Shown: positions 26,122 to 36,596, numbered from the stretch's first letter. The stretch: DNA of 64,000 nucleotides from Mucilaginibacter endophyticus (GCF_003351025.1 NZ_QPCG01000002.1:806001-870000); one strand, 5' to 3'. The notes: generated from the letters alone by a model not told the origin. Translations and numbers: made by a program.

Positions 26122-27312
26122 CTATTCAAACTTCACCCTGATAAACCTTGGCCTGTACAGGTTAGGATATTTCTTCAGGTCATTCAAAAAATCAACGGAG
26201 TTAATGTTATAACTGATCAGCAATTCGCCAGGTTTTGATAAACTCGGATGGGCTTTAGCGTTATAAACCACAAACGTTTTGGCGGTTAAATCCGGTTTGC
26301 AATCCCAAAGTTTAATGATCGGGCCAAATGGACCAACCGGGCTTGCCCCTATCCGCATGCCTACGGATGTGGTCATTCCCCCTACCTGGAATATCAAAGC
26401 GTAACGACCATCAGGCAGCGGACTGAAGCTTAACTCGTTTGATACATTGCTGGTTACATTGGCAACTTGTTCCATATCGTTTACCCAGGCAGTTCCGTTG
26501 TAGAAAGTCCACTTGCTATAATCTTCAAAATCTTTAGGTAAAACACGGGCAACCATCAAATGCTTGGCCATGCCTCGTACACCATAAACGTAAATATAAC
26601 CATCCGGCTTAGGCGCACCGGCCTCTTTAGTGTTTACATAGATGCCTGCACCAAACGAGCCACTTTCGCCTTTTTGATCCATCAGGTAAAATGGTGTATC
26701 CATTTGCTTGAGGTCTTTATAAGGCGGTTTGCTGTTTGCAGGGATTTTGATAAGCGTATTGCCCACCTCCCTGAAACCAAACGCCTCATTACTTACATTA
26801 CGAACCCGGTACCCAAAAATGTAGATATTGTTGTTCAGCGCCTGGTTAACAAAACCATCCCCAAGCCAGTAGTAATCTGTAGGGCCGGTTTTAGGTGTAT
26901 GCGGAATAAAAACAGATTCAGGTTTACCTTTGGCATTCTTATCCCAATAAAATTTCATCTGCTTATCCAATGGCTCGTTCCCTTTTAACTCAGCTACAGC
27001 ATTATGGATCATTACCGCTCCCGGAGCTGTAGTATTGTCGCGTACCGCGCCAATCATGCTGTCACTAAAAATGAAAAGCACTTTATCGCTGGGTTTTGCC
27101 TGGCCGGTCTCCTTGCCATTTAAAGGAATAGTATAAATACCATCGCCGCCAAACCAGCCTAAATCACGTTTTAATAAAGCCGACCATTCCGGCGCGGCCT
27201 CAACTTTAAATTTAATATTGGTTACATCAACTGTATCAGCCTTTTGAGCAAAGGTTTTATTTGTTAAAGCCAGGCTCAAAAAAGCTAAACAAGCAAGGGT
27301 ATTTTTTTTCAT
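26122..27312 (-). CDS. Secreted beta-propeller protein, DUF4185/DUF5005-like
   Basis: 396 residues with signal peptide (~1-22). WFGGDGIYTIPLNG, VLFIFSDSMIG, YYWLGDGFVNQALNNNIYIFGYR, YIYVYGVRGMAKHLMVAR and the C-terminal KPGELLISYN suggest a five-bladed propeller of the kind seen in GH43/GH32-like and DUF4185 proteins. I cannot name an activity. It begins 8 nt after the lgt-like gene, so the two form one unit. Its C-terminal half resembles that of the ricin-lectin fusion protein at 42456-44150, so the locus has two members. A glycosidase or glycan-binding role is inferred from context only. Confidence 0.65.
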   Translation of the reverse strand: MKKNTLACLAFLSLALTNKTFAQKADTVDVTNIKFKVEAAPEWSALLKRDLGWFGGDGIYTIPLNGKETGQAKPSDKVLFIFSDSMIGAVRDNTTAPGAVMIHNAVAELKGNEPLDKQMKFYWDKNAKGKPESVFIPHTPKTGPTDYYWLGDGFVNQALNNNIYIFGYRVRNVSNEAFGFREVGNTLIKIPANSKPPYKDLKQMDTPFYLMDQKGESGSFGAGIYVNTKEAGAPKPDGYIYVYGVRGMAKHLMVARVLPKDFEDYSKWTFYNGTAWVNDMEQVANVTSNVSNELSFSPLPDGRYALIFQVGGMTTSVGMRIGASPVGPFGPIIKLWDCKPDLTAKTFVVYNAKAHPSLSKPGELLISYNINSVDFLNDLKKYPNLYRPRFIRVKFE

Positions 27313-27320
27313 TTCGATAT

Positions 27321-28496
27321 TTATAATACAGGTAAATGTTTCTGCTGATGGGTTCTGTGTTTAATAATCAGGGTGGCAAAACCTGTTAATCCGCCCAGCA
27401 GCATTAAAAAGCCAATTAAACCGGCCTGTGTAAAGGGCAAGCCTAAAAAATGATACACCGGATTGATGCGGATCTGCTCTATCAAAAAACGCTCGGTACC
27501 GTTAAGCACAAGGTACAGGAAAAACATAAAGCCGGGTGTAACTATACCTTTACGAAAGGCCCACATTAACAGGAACATACCAATACACAATGTAGCCTCA
27601 TAAAACGGTGTAGGATAAACCGGGTTAGCCAATTGGTTACAGTAATTACCTATACAACCAGATATCGGCATACCGGAATTTATAGCGTTATGCGGATATG
27701 TAAACGTCCACATCCAATCGGGCAGCCAGTTCAACATACCCGGTTTTAAGTACATATTAACTTTCCCCCAATCGCCATCACCGGAAAACTGGCATCCTAT
27801 ACGGCCAATACCGTAAGCCAGCATCATACCCGGCGAGCCGATATCTGCAAGATGCACCAGTTTCATATGATGCTGGTGACCGATATACAAATAAGTCAGC
27901 GCCCCAAAGATCAATCCACCATAATAAGCAAACCCATTAGCCGAAAATATAGTGCCCAGCGGATCATATCTCAACCTGCCAAAATGCTCCACAATATCAA
28001 ACAGCTTAGCACCAATAAAACCGAAAAAGCCAACGCTAAAAACAATCAGTCCCATTAATTGGTAAGGATGCACGGCATATTCGGTTGTTTGCGGTTTAGG
28101 CAGCGCGAATTTTTTCCGGTCGTTATAAATCCAGAAAGCAAAAGCGCCGCCGATCAGGATTCCGGCAGTCAGGTTTCCCTGAAATGAGAGAATGTAAGCC
28201 CTGGGATTTGCTGCGAAAATAGCGTAGTTAAAAACAGCGCCAAAAAGCTTAAATCCGAATAAAAAACCCGGCAAAAAATTGATGGTCATTTCAGCAGCCG
28301 AAGCAGGCTTTCCTACAATCACATTGCGCTTAAACGCGTTGATTTTGCCAATAGCTTCATAGCGTTTAAATTCGGAGGTAAAAACTATGTAGGCAAATAA
28401 AAAGGCAAGCGCCATAAAAAAACCAAGCGTTTGGATAGGAAACCCAACCCGGATATGGAAGAGGTAAAATATCAGATCGCCGATGGTTGGAAACAT
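27321..28496 (-). CDS. lgt: Divergent prolipoprotein diacylglyceryl transferase family protein
   Basis: 391 residues with many membrane segments. The Lgt signature is recognisable: YGGLIFGA (191-199), YGIGRIGCQFSGDGDWG (228-244) and GTERFLIEQIRINP (333-346). Several positions differ from classic Lgt: FHGG reads YYGG, GRxGNF reads GRIGCQ, and a long insertion precedes the core. A second Lgt elsewhere in the genome is likely (inference). It is separated from the SusC gene upstream by a terminator and runs into the propeller gene with an 8-nt gap. Its location inside a locus with four lipoproteins suggests a role in their modification, but this is speculation. Confidence 0.75.
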   Translation of the reverse strand: MFPTIGDLIFYLFHIRVGFPIQTLGFFMALAFLFAYIVFTSEFKRYEAIGKINAFKRNVIVGKPASAAEMTINFLPGFLFGFKLFGAVFNYAIFAANPRAYILSFQGNLTAGILIGGAFAFWIYNDRKKFALPKPQTTEYAVHPYQLMGLIVFSVGFFGFIGAKLFDIVEHFGRLRYDPLGTIFSANGFAYYGGLIFGALTYLYIGHQHHMKLVHLADIGSPGMMLAYGIGRIGCQFSGDGDWGKVNMYLKPGMLNWLPDWMWTFTYPHNAINSGMPISGCIGNYCNQLANPVYPTPFYEATLCIGMFLLMWAFRKGIVTPGFMFFLYLVLNGTERFLIEQIRINPVYHFLGLPFTQAGLIGFLMLLGGLTGFATLIIKHRTHQQKHLPVL

Positions 28497-28527
28497 ATCC
28501 TAAATTAAAGTTTATCTGCCAAAACAA

Positions 28528-28560
28528 AAAGAGAACCGGTACCTGCGTACCGGCCTCTTT
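28528..28560 (-). terminator. Terminator after the SusC-2 gene
   Basis: AAAGAGaaCCGGTAC (28528-28542) pairs with GTACCGGcCTCTTT (28547-28560) around CTGC, and a T-rich tract follows on the minus strand. It separates the susC-susD-susC unit from lgt. Confidence 0.85.
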
Positions 28561-28580
28561 TGTGGTTTATGTATTGGTTA

Positions 28581-31500
28581 TTAAAAGCCTGCCTGAATCC
28601 CCAGGTTAATTACGCGCTGGTTAATGTACGCGTCGCCTGCGGTATTGGTAGCAATTTCAGGGTCTTGTTGGTATTTCTTATAATTATCAAACGTGAGCAA
28701 ATTGTACGCGCTCATGTAGATACGGGCGTTATTGATCTTGAACGGCAACAGTTTAGTTGGCAGCTGGTAACCGATATCAACCGTTTTTAAACGAACATAG
28801 TGCGCGTTCAACAGCCAGTAATCAGAGAAATAAGCTGTAGGACTATTTACCGAAGTTGGATTAGTAGTTAACCTCGGGAAGGCCGCGTTAACCGGATTTT
28901 CGGGCGTCCATCGTTCCTGGTGTATAGGCTGAAACTGGCTTTGGAATGGCTCGATACCTGTGCCGATAACCGCGAAGCTATAGTTAAATGAACCCTGTAA
29001 AAGCACGCTCACGCTGAAACCTTTGTAAACAGCCTGTAATGATAATCCCAATATGGTATTTGGCAGGTTTGGATTGCCGATAGGCCTTTTATCAAATACA
29101 TTGATGACACCATCACCATTTAAATCCTGGTACTTCAGATCGCCCGGTTGCAGCGGAATCCCGTTATCAGGTACCGGAACCGATTTACTTCCCGAATTAA
29201 TCGCGGTGATATCCGCTGCCGTGTAGTATCCCATAAAATGGTAACCATATTGCTGACCGATGGAATGGCCAGTTTGCGCCAGCCATGGATAAGCCGGCGT
29301 TGCTTCATCCTCGTAAAGGATCTTGTTTTTGGCATACGAAAACACGAAACCCACATTGTATTGTACTTTACCAAGTGTGCTATGGTAGCTGATCTGTCCA
29401 TCAAGACCCTGATTACGGGTTCTTCCGATATTTACTGCAGGCAAACCAACGCCCAATATTTCGGGCACACTGCCCGGGGTAATCAGCTGATTGTAGCGAA
29501 TATCATGGAAATAATCGGCGGTGATGGAGATCTTATCATTAAATAAGTTGGCATCCAAACCGATATCGATCTTTTTGGCACGTTCCCAAACTACAGTCGG
29601 GTTGCCTAATGAGCCTTCAGATATGGTATTGTAGCCCTGTGCGGTTTCGCCAAAGTTGTAGCCTCCCCCCTGGTTATATACCTGGTTGTACACATAACGG
29701 TTACCCGGCGCGGCATCCGAGCCAACTAAACCATAGCTTCCCCTTAGTTTTAGGAGGCTGAAAACCGGCATAGCTTTTTCAAAAAACGACTCTTTAGCTA
29801 TGTTGTAACCAAAGCTCACGGCCGGAAAAATACCAAAGCGGTGATTGGCGGCAAATCGATCTGTACCGTTATAGGCTACGTTAAAATCAAACAGGAATTT
29901 CTGCTTAAAGTCATATCCAACCTTGCCAGATACACCACGAAATTTTTGCGGAACACCAACCTGGGCTCCATCCAGCAGCGGATAGGTAAAATAAGTTTGA
30001 GACGTTTGATTAAACAATAACAATCCCGAAAAATGGTGTGAGCCGCGGAATGTCCTATCGTAATTGGCGTAAAGTTGCAGGTTATAATTATTGGTGCTGA
30101 TGTCCGTACTCCCTGTTAAGGCATATGTTTGATATACATAGGTCGCTCCCGGCCTCAATGAGTACTGATTGGTTGTAGGGTCATAATGATAGGCCGGAAT
30201 ACCACCGTTAAAGATCTGCTTGGTAAATTGCTCTATACTGGAATATGCTACACGTCCTGTTACCGAAAGACCATTGGTCAGATCATCCAGCCTCTGAGTA
30301 GCGCCAAAAAGCACGTTAAAATCGGTACGGCGCGAATGCTGATAACCTCCTGTAGCCAGTCTTGCGTTAAGCGTTGGCAGGTGATCGGGATTAAACGATG
30401 AATACGCATATGAGTAACTGCCGTTAGGGTTTAGATATGGCGCGGTGAAAGGCGTTTCCTTGGTAAAATTGTATACTTCGCTAACTGCATTCTCATTGTA
30501 AGGCTGGTTCAGATCAGAGAAGCGGGTGGTTATATCCAAGCGTAAGTCAAGCGTTTTATTGGCTTTAAGATCGAGGTTTGAACGGAAATTATAACGTTTA
30601 AAATAATAATTGGTATTTACCAAACTTTGCGGGTCGGCAAAGTCACGTACCAAACCGTTCTGATTTAACGCCCCTCCGGAGATAAAGTATTTCACCCCGG
30701 TAGTACCACCTGAAATATCAAGGTTTGCATTAGTTTGATAGGTGTATTTTTTGAAGATCTTATTATACCAATCCACATTAGGGTGCCCGTATGGATCTGA
30801 TCCATTTTTAAACAGGTCGAGATCTTGCTGGGTAAAGCTAAGCGGGATGCCATCATTATGCTGTGCCTCGTTGATGAGTACTGCTGTATTGTATGAATCT
30901 AAAAATTGAGGTGTTTTGGTTGGCTGCTGAATTCCACTTTCAACGCGCAAGTTCACTTTGGGTGTACCGGCCTTTCCGCGGCGTGTTGTAACCACCAATA
31001 CACCGTTGGCACCTTTAATACCGTAAATTGCTGTAGTGGAGGCATCTTTTAGGATAGAGATACTTTCTATTTCATTTACGTTGATCTGTTGCAGCTGGTC
31101 ATAACTGTATTCAATATCATCCACAATAATCAATGGCTGGTTACCTGATGGGTTCAACGAACTTACACCACGGATATAGAAATCTGACGCATCCTTACCC
31201 GGCTGGCCAGAAGCCTGTTGCGAGAAAAAGCCCGGCAATTTACCGGTTAAAGCATTTTGCACGTTGGCTGTTGGAACAGTGCGGATCTCACTGGCCGAAA
31301 TTGAACTTACGGCCCCCGTATTGGTGATACGTTTTCTTGTTCCGTAAGCCACAACCGCAACCTCATCCAAACCGTTGGTGTTGGTTTGCAGAATAATATC
31401 CATCCTCCCTGTTTCCGATATGCGGAGTTCACGTGGAATATAACCGATAAAACGGACTATGATGGTGTTTGATTTTCCTTTAAGAACAAGCCTGAATTTA

Positions 31501-31673
31501 CCGCTCTGATCTGTAATGGCGCCGTTGTTAGCTACGCCCTTTTCAATAACCGATACCCCTGGTAATACCCCGGTAATATCGCGCACGGTACCTGTTACGG
31601 TTCGGCTTTGCGCAAATGATACTGCCGGGAGCAGGATCATTAATATCTGGAAGAAAAGTATTATTTTTCTCAT
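28581..31673 (-). CDS. SusC-family TonB-dependent transporter (SusC-2)
   Basis: 1030 residues: signal peptide (~1-21), carboxypeptidase-regulatory-like domain (~24-105, GTVRDITGVLPGVSVIEKG), plug (~115-230, NPSGNQPLIIVDD, IESISILKDASTTAIYGIKGANGVLVVTT) and a 22-strand barrel ending in aromatic residues. It imports oligosaccharides across the outer membrane using TonB energy. It starts 40 nt after the SusD-2 stop. No SusD follows it, which is unusual; the unpaired SusD at the head of the locus (38145-39896) is the obvious candidate partner. Confidence 0.94.
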   Translation of the reverse strand: MRKIILFFQILMILLPAVSFAQSRTVTGTVRDITGVLPGVSVIEKGVANNGAITDQSGKFRLVLKGKSNTIIVRFIGYIPRELRISETGRMDIILQTNTNGLDEVAVVAYGTRKRITNTGAVSSISASEIRTVPTANVQNALTGKLPGFFSQQASGQPGKDASDFYIRGVSSLNPSGNQPLIIVDDIEYSYDQLQQINVNEIESISILKDASTTAIYGIKGANGVLVVTTRRGKAGTPKVNLRVESGIQQPTKTPQFLDSYNTAVLINEAQHNDGIPLSFTQQDLDLFKNGSDPYGHPNVDWYNKIFKKYTYQTNANLDISGGTTGVKYFISGGALNQNGLVRDFADPQSLVNTNYYFKRYNFRSNLDLKANKTLDLRLDITTRFSDLNQPYNENAVSEVYNFTKETPFTAPYLNPNGSYSYAYSSFNPDHLPTLNARLATGGYQHSRRTDFNVLFGATQRLDDLTNGLSVTGRVAYSSIEQFTKQIFNGGIPAYHYDPTTNQYSLRPGATYVYQTYALTGSTDISTNNYNLQLYANYDRTFRGSHHFSGLLLFNQTSQTYFTYPLLDGAQVGVPQKFRGVSGKVGYDFKQKFLFDFNVAYNGTDRFAANHRFGIFPAVSFGYNIAKESFFEKAMPVFSLLKLRGSYGLVGSDAAPGNRYVYNQVYNQGGGYNFGETAQGYNTISEGSLGNPTVVWERAKKIDIGLDANLFNDKISITADYFHDIRYNQLITPGSVPEILGVGLPAVNIGRTRNQGLDGQISYHSTLGKVQYNVGFVFSYAKNKILYEDEATPAYPWLAQTGHSIGQQYGYHFMGYYTAADITAINSGSKSVPVPDNGIPLQPGDLKYQDLNGDGVINVFDKRPIGNPNLPNTILGLSLQAVYKGFSVSVLLQGSFNYSFAVIGTGIEPFQSQFQPIHQERWTPENPVNAAFPRLTTNPTSVNSPTAYFSDYWLLNAHYVRLKTVDIGYQLPTKLLPFKINNARIYMSAYNLLTFDNYKKYQQDPEIATNTAGDAYINQRVINLGIQAGF

Positions 31674-31713
31674 AAAGCTTAATTTTTTTGGTTTAACTGA
31701 ATCGGTTTTGAGA

Positions 31714-33420
31714 TTACCATCCTGGATTTTGTTTCATATTCGGGTTCTTCAAAACCTCATCATAAGGTATCGGGTACAGATACATCTTTGGCGTTTCAAA
31801 TTTGGTGGTGAGCGCGTTTACTACGTTGTAAGTAAGGCTTGAACCTATCTTCACAATGCTCATCCCTTTTTGCGGCTGGTTCATTACCGTACCGGCAATT
31901 TTCCAGCGGCGGATATCAAAGTAGCGATTCTCTTCAAAGGCCATTTCCAAACGGCGCTCATTTTGAATGATGGCGCGCATCTCATCTTTGGTCATGCCCG
32001 ATTTAAGCCCATAATTGCCAGTCCCTGCATCAATACCTGCGCGTTTCCTGATGCTGATCACGGCGTTATACACATCGGCAGTAGCCCCGGCAGATTCGTT
32101 AAGTGCTTCGGCGTAACCTAAAACCACATCGGCATAACGCAAAATCTGCCAGTCGATCACGTGCGCTGCATAAGCATTAGTATTTTCAAAATTGCCCATG
32201 AACTTGCGCATGTAGTAGCCTGTTTTGGTTTGCTGCAACGAGCCATTAGGTTTACTGATACCGCCTTCATACAATTGCAAATCGGAGTTAAGCCACCTGG
32301 CGCCGTTATAAAGCACAGTGTAGGTTAAGCGGGGATCACGGCTTACATAAGGATTGTCCGGGTTGTAGCCCGATGCGGGATCAGTAATAGCCAAACCGTT
32401 TTTCATCGGAAAAGCATCAACCAGTTGTTGTGTTGGACTGGTTTGTCCCTTGCCTACTGCACCCGTAAAGCCTATTGGCCCATTAGCGGTTTCTATCGAT
32501 GACGAATTATCTGTTTGACGGATAAATATATTTTCCGAACTGCTCTGGGTCAGGAACACATCTTTAAAGCTGGGAAGCAATGAATAAACATTCAAATCCA
32601 TTACTGCTTTTTCGGCAGCCGCGGCCTGTGCCCACCTATCGGCACTAAAATCTGTATAGCCGGTCAGCGGATTTGAGGCATCAATATTTTGCCCGTTAAA
32701 TAAGGGACTTGCCGCGTACAATAGTACCTTGGCCTTTAAAGCCAGAGCCGCACCTTTTGTTGGGCGATGATAATCAGCATTAGGGTTGCTCAGCGGGGCG
32801 GCCATCAGTGTATCCTTGATGGCATCGCATTCGCTTACGATGTATTTGATGCAATCGGCAAAGGAATTACGTGGAAGGGACACATCGTCAGTTATAGTGA
32901 ATACTTTGTTGCCCAATAATGGTACGCCACCGTAACGTTTAACCAACTCAAAGTAATACAGCGCTCTCAAAAAGCGGGCTTCGCCTTTCCACACATATTT
33001 CATGGAGTAGCCATTGTATTTAGCCATTACCGGCACCACATCTATATTGTTCACAAACTCATTTGCCTTGCGGATACCGGCGTAGTAGTAGGCCCAAAGA
33101 TTTTCATCTGTAGGAACAGTGTAAGAGTTGTAAGCCGCCGTCGAAAGTACGGTAACCTCATTTGATGCACCCGCAGCCGATGATATGGCATCGTCACTCG
33201 CGGCGTCAAGGTAATCGCCTCCTATCCGGCTGTGACCGTTTTGTAATGACACGTAAATCCCGTACAGGAACATCTGGGCATTAGTTCCCAGCGAATCCTT
33301 TTTATCAAACACGTAGTTAATGGTCACTTTATCAACCGGGAATTGCTCGTATTTTTTACACCCAACCATTACGGTGATGATGCCGGCGGCCGCTAAAATT
33401 ATTTTGTTGAAATTCTTCAT
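31714..33420 (-). CDS. SusD-family glycan-binding lipoprotein (SusD-2)
   Basis: 568 residues. Signal peptide with lipobox MVGC, lipidated Cys21. The SusD/RagB fold is shown by EARFLRALYYFELVKRYGGVPLL, KGAALALKAKVLLYAASPLFNG, IISIRKRAGI-like and NERRLEMAFEENRYFDIRRWK. It caps the SusC barrel and binds glycan at the cell surface. The start MKNFNKII is chosen over an ATG three codons earlier because it places the lipobox normally. It follows SusC-1 by 28 nt, giving the standard C-D order for that pair. Confidence 0.94.
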   Translation of the reverse strand: MKNFNKIILAAAGIITVMVGCKKYEQFPVDKVTINYVFDKKDSLGTNAQMFLYGIYVSLQNGHSRIGGDYLDAASDDAISSAAGASNEVTVLSTAAYNSYTVPTDENLWAYYYAGIRKANEFVNNIDVVPVMAKYNGYSMKYVWKGEARFLRALYYFELVKRYGGVPLLGNKVFTITDDVSLPRNSFADCIKYIVSECDAIKDTLMAAPLSNPNADYHRPTKGAALALKAKVLLYAASPLFNGQNIDASNPLTGYTDFSADRWAQAAAAEKAVMDLNVYSLLPSFKDVFLTQSSSENIFIRQTDNSSSIETANGPIGFTGAVGKGQTSPTQQLVDAFPMKNGLAITDPASGYNPDNPYVSRDPRLTYTVLYNGARWLNSDLQLYEGGISKPNGSLQQTKTGYYMRKFMGNFENTNAYAAHVIDWQILRYADVVLGYAEALNESAGATADVYNAVISIRKRAGIDAGTGNYGLKSGMTKDEMRAIIQNERRLEMAFEENRYFDIRRWKIAGTVMNQPQKGMSIVKIGSSLTYNVVNALTTKFETPKMYLYPIPYDEVLKNPNMKQNPGW

Positions 33421-33448
33421 GATCGTCATATTTTAATGATGGCCAAAA

Positions 33449-36400
33449 TCAAAGCTTAATGTTAACACCGGCATTTATCACCCTTTGAATCGGGTAAGCT
33501 GTGCCATATATCTCCGGATCAAAATCTTTGTAGCCGTACATGGTATACAGGTTTTCGCCGTTTACAAATACCCGCAGACCTGATAATCTGAGCTTGCGTG
33601 CCCATTCATAAGGCAGGTTATAACCTAACTCGGCATTTTTGAGCCTTACATAATTTCCTTTGCGTAGGTACAGGGTTGAGTTAGCGGTATTGTTGGCGTT
33701 GCCCAGCGATAACCGCGGTGCCGTAGCAGTAGCAGCGGTTTCAGGCGTCCATCTGCCTAAAATGGTTTCGTAGGCCTGTCCGCTATAGGTAAGCCCCAGG
33801 AAACCAACACCGGCAAAGCCATTCACCTGCGAATTATTGAACATCAACTCGCGGTTGGCTACACCCTGTAACAGGAAGCTTAAGCTAAAGCCCTTGTAGT
33901 TAAAACCACTTGATAATCCGTAATAAACCAGCGGGCGGTTACCACCAATGGCCGAAACATCAAACTGATTAATGATATGATCGCCGTTAAGGTCTTTATA
34001 TTTTACGTCACCAGCCTGCGCTGTGTAGCCTGTAGTTGTAGCGCTGGTAGCTGCATCCTGGGCATCTTTGAAATAGCCGATAGCAGTATAACCATAAATC
34101 GCAGTAGTTGAACGGCCGGTATGTTTCAACCAGGGATATGGGTATGGTTCCTCATCGCTAAAAATAATTTTTGACGACTGGATCGACGCGTTGCCCGAAA
34201 TAAAGTAATTGAAGTTTTGGATATGGTTTTGATAAGTTAATGTGAGCTCGGCACCTTTATAAAGGTTGATGCCCAGGTTTTCATATGGGTAAGCCGTACC
34301 TAATAATGCTATACTGTTTCCTCTAACTTGCAGTAAATCATAATACCTGTCGCGGTAAACATCGGCAGTGATATTGAAGTGATCGTTAAACAATGAGATA
34401 TCCGTGCCTACATCCAGCTTACGGGCCTTTTCCCAACGGATGTAGGGGTTAGCAAGCGTATTTTCATAAAACCCCTGTACAGGGCTTTTCGAAGTACCCG
34501 TGCTGTATGAGTAGCCGTTAGTAGCGCCGTAGGTTTGTAAAAAATTATAATAACCGTAATTATCTACGTTGTTGTTGCCGGTTTTACCATAGGTGGCGCG
34601 CCATTTCCATGAGCTTATCCAGCTAAAGTTATCTTTGATGAAGGATTCTTTACCCATTTGCCATCCTATGCCACCCGCATAAAACAAGCCATATTGATTG
34701 CCCGGCGGATAACGGTTGTATCCGCTGCTGTTTGCGGCTGCTTCAATAAAATACTTACCGTCGTAATTATAACCTGCTTTTAACGCCCGGTTTGTTGTTA
34801 CCTGCGAAAGGTCATAGTTTAATACCACCGAACGCACATCATACAATGCCATACCGGTAATGTTATGTTTGCCGAAAGTCCTGTCGTAATTAACCGATGC
34901 CTGGGCAAATGAGTAACGGGCGCTGGATACAGTACTGTATGAATTGCTTTGCGCAACCGATGAACCTACCGCCGAATAAGAACTATCCGCATTAAATGAA
35001 TAAGCGTTGTTTTGCAGCGAGCGGTTTAAGAAGCTTTGCGACGAAAAAGCGAGATTACCCTTTGCTTTAGCGGATAAGCCCGGCGTGATGCTATTCAGGT
35101 TATAATTCAGATCGAGATTGGCGAGTACATCATTACTGTTGGTGCGCTGATAGCCTGAAAACTCGGTTTGAGAAAGCAGGTTATTAGTGTAAGTAGTTGT
35201 ACCTGCAAATGAGCCATTAGGATTGCGTAAGGCATAAGCATTATTTGGCAAACTATAAAGCGTGCTCAATATATTGCCGTATCCGGCACCTGGCTGCGTG
35301 CTTTGCTGAACACGGCCAAACAGTTGCAGATCGACAGTAAACTTTTTTGTTACGTTAACCGCCAGATCGGAATTGATGATATATCTGTTAAGATCATTAT
35401 TGGTATTATAGGCAACAGACGGATCCTGGCGGAACATCCCGGCTTGATCCAAATAGTTTAATGACACACTATACCGCGCTACCTGTGTACCTCCGTTAAC
35501 GTTGAGTTTATAGCTGGTAATGGGTGAGTTATCGCGCAATATGGTGTTGAACCAGTTGATATCCGGATGCCTTATAGGATCGGTATGGTTACGATAGGCG
35601 TTAAAATCGGCAGCACTATAGAGGGCAGGCTTACCATCATTCTGTAAGGCTTCGTTGTATAAATAAGCGTACTGATATGCCGGCAGCGGGTTTGGCAAAC
35701 CCAAAGGCTGTTGAATCCCGGTTTGTGCAGTGAACGAAATATGGGGCGCACCTACCTGTCCGCGTTTGGTGGTAATAAGCAATGTTCCACGGGAGCTGTT
35801 GATGCCCAGCATGATATTTGAAAGCGCGTCTTTCAAAACTGAAACCGATTCGATACTTTCCGGATCAAGTGAGGCTATCTCGCGCTGAACACCATCAATA
35901 ATAGTTACCGGAGCTTGTCCCCTTAAAAAAAGACCAAACTCGCTATTATCATTAGCCGAATAATTGTTGTGCTGCACCACAGCACCGATAAAATCGTTTA
36001 CAGTTTGCACACCGGTTTGAGGAGCAGCAAACCCGCTGTATTGCTGGGTATACAAGCCTGGCAATTGTCCGGGCAATGCGTAAGTGTATAAAGTAGAAGG
36101 TGTTGTAGTGAGTCGATTGGTATAAATAGTTGATACGGCACCTACACTTTTTGCTGTACTAACGGTATCGTAAAGTACGTTGATAGTTTTGGGTTTCTGG
36201 ATATAAGTATCTAAAAGCCTTACCCTGATACCGGCAGTGTTTTTCACAGTAACCTGGCGGGCGTTATAATTCGCGGCGGTAAATGACAATATATCGCCTT
36301 TAATAGCATTAATAGCGAAGGCACCGTCCTTACCGGTAGTTTGGGTGCTGTTTTTCCCTTTATTGGTTACCTTAACACCCTGTAGCGGGTTGCCGTACTC

Positions 36401-36547
36401 ATCAAGTACGATACCGCTGGCCTGACCGGGGCGTGCAGGCGCCACAGCGGTAGTATCCTGCTGCGCAACCGCATAACCGGCCGTAGCCAGCAGCAGTAAC
36501 AACAGTGTAATACCTGTTAAGCATCTCTTTATGTAGCAATAAGCCAT
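33449..36547 (-). CDS. SusC-family TonB-dependent transporter (SusC-1)
   Basis: 1032 residues from the ATG at 36547 (MAYCYIKRCLTG). An in-frame ATG at 36619 would add 24 residues but would put the LacI-type site at 36584-36596 inside the gene, and the signal peptide (~8-28, ending AVAQQ) is normal from the later start. Regulatory-like domain (SGIVLDEYGNPLQGVKVTNKG), then a plug whose usual segment is shortened (GLFLRGQAPVTIIDGVQ, SIESVSVLKDALSNIMLGINSSRGTLLITT) and a beta-barrel. Y-, N- and S-rich loops are frequent. Paired with SusD-2 downstream. Confidence 0.93.
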   Translation of the reverse strand: MAYCYIKRCLTGITLLLLLLATAGYAVAQQDTTAVAPARPGQASGIVLDEYGNPLQGVKVTNKGKNSTQTTGKDGAFAINAIKGDILSFTAANYNARQVTVKNTAGIRVRLLDTYIQKPKTINVLYDTVSTAKSVGAVSTIYTNRLTTTPSTLYTYALPGQLPGLYTQQYSGFAAPQTGVQTVNDFIGAVVQHNNYSANDNSEFGLFLRGQAPVTIIDGVQREIASLDPESIESVSVLKDALSNIMLGINSSRGTLLITTKRGQVGAPHISFTAQTGIQQPLGLPNPLPAYQYAYLYNEALQNDGKPALYSAADFNAYRNHTDPIRHPDINWFNTILRDNSPITSYKLNVNGGTQVARYSVSLNYLDQAGMFRQDPSVAYNTNNDLNRYIINSDLAVNVTKKFTVDLQLFGRVQQSTQPGAGYGNILSTLYSLPNNAYALRNPNGSFAGTTTYTNNLLSQTEFSGYQRTNSNDVLANLDLNYNLNSITPGLSAKAKGNLAFSSQSFLNRSLQNNAYSFNADSSYSAVGSSVAQSNSYSTVSSARYSFAQASVNYDRTFGKHNITGMALYDVRSVVLNYDLSQVTTNRALKAGYNYDGKYFIEAAANSSGYNRYPPGNQYGLFYAGGIGWQMGKESFIKDNFSWISSWKWRATYGKTGNNNVDNYGYYNFLQTYGATNGYSYSTGTSKSPVQGFYENTLANPYIRWEKARKLDVGTDISLFNDHFNITADVYRDRYYDLLQVRGNSIALLGTAYPYENLGINLYKGAELTLTYQNHIQNFNYFISGNASIQSSKIIFSDEEPYPYPWLKHTGRSTTAIYGYTAIGYFKDAQDAATSATTTGYTAQAGDVKYKDLNGDHIINQFDVSAIGGNRPLVYYGLSSGFNYKGFSLSFLLQGVANRELMFNNSQVNGFAGVGFLGLTYSGQAYETILGRWTPETAATATAPRLSLGNANNTANSTLYLRKGNYVRLKNAELGYNLPYEWARKLRLSGLRVFVNGENLYTMYGYKDFDPEIYGTAYPIQRVINAGVNIKL

Positions 36548-36583
36548 ATTTTTCAGGTTTAAAATTGTTGGCAATAGGTTTAA

Positions 36584-36596
36584 ATATCGTTTTAGC
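36584..36596 (-). promoter_or_regulatory. LacI-type operator, site 5 (SusC-1 unit)
   Basis: Minus strand GCTAAAACGATAT, 36 nt upstream of the chosen susC-1 start; two bases from the best sites. Confidence 0.7.
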
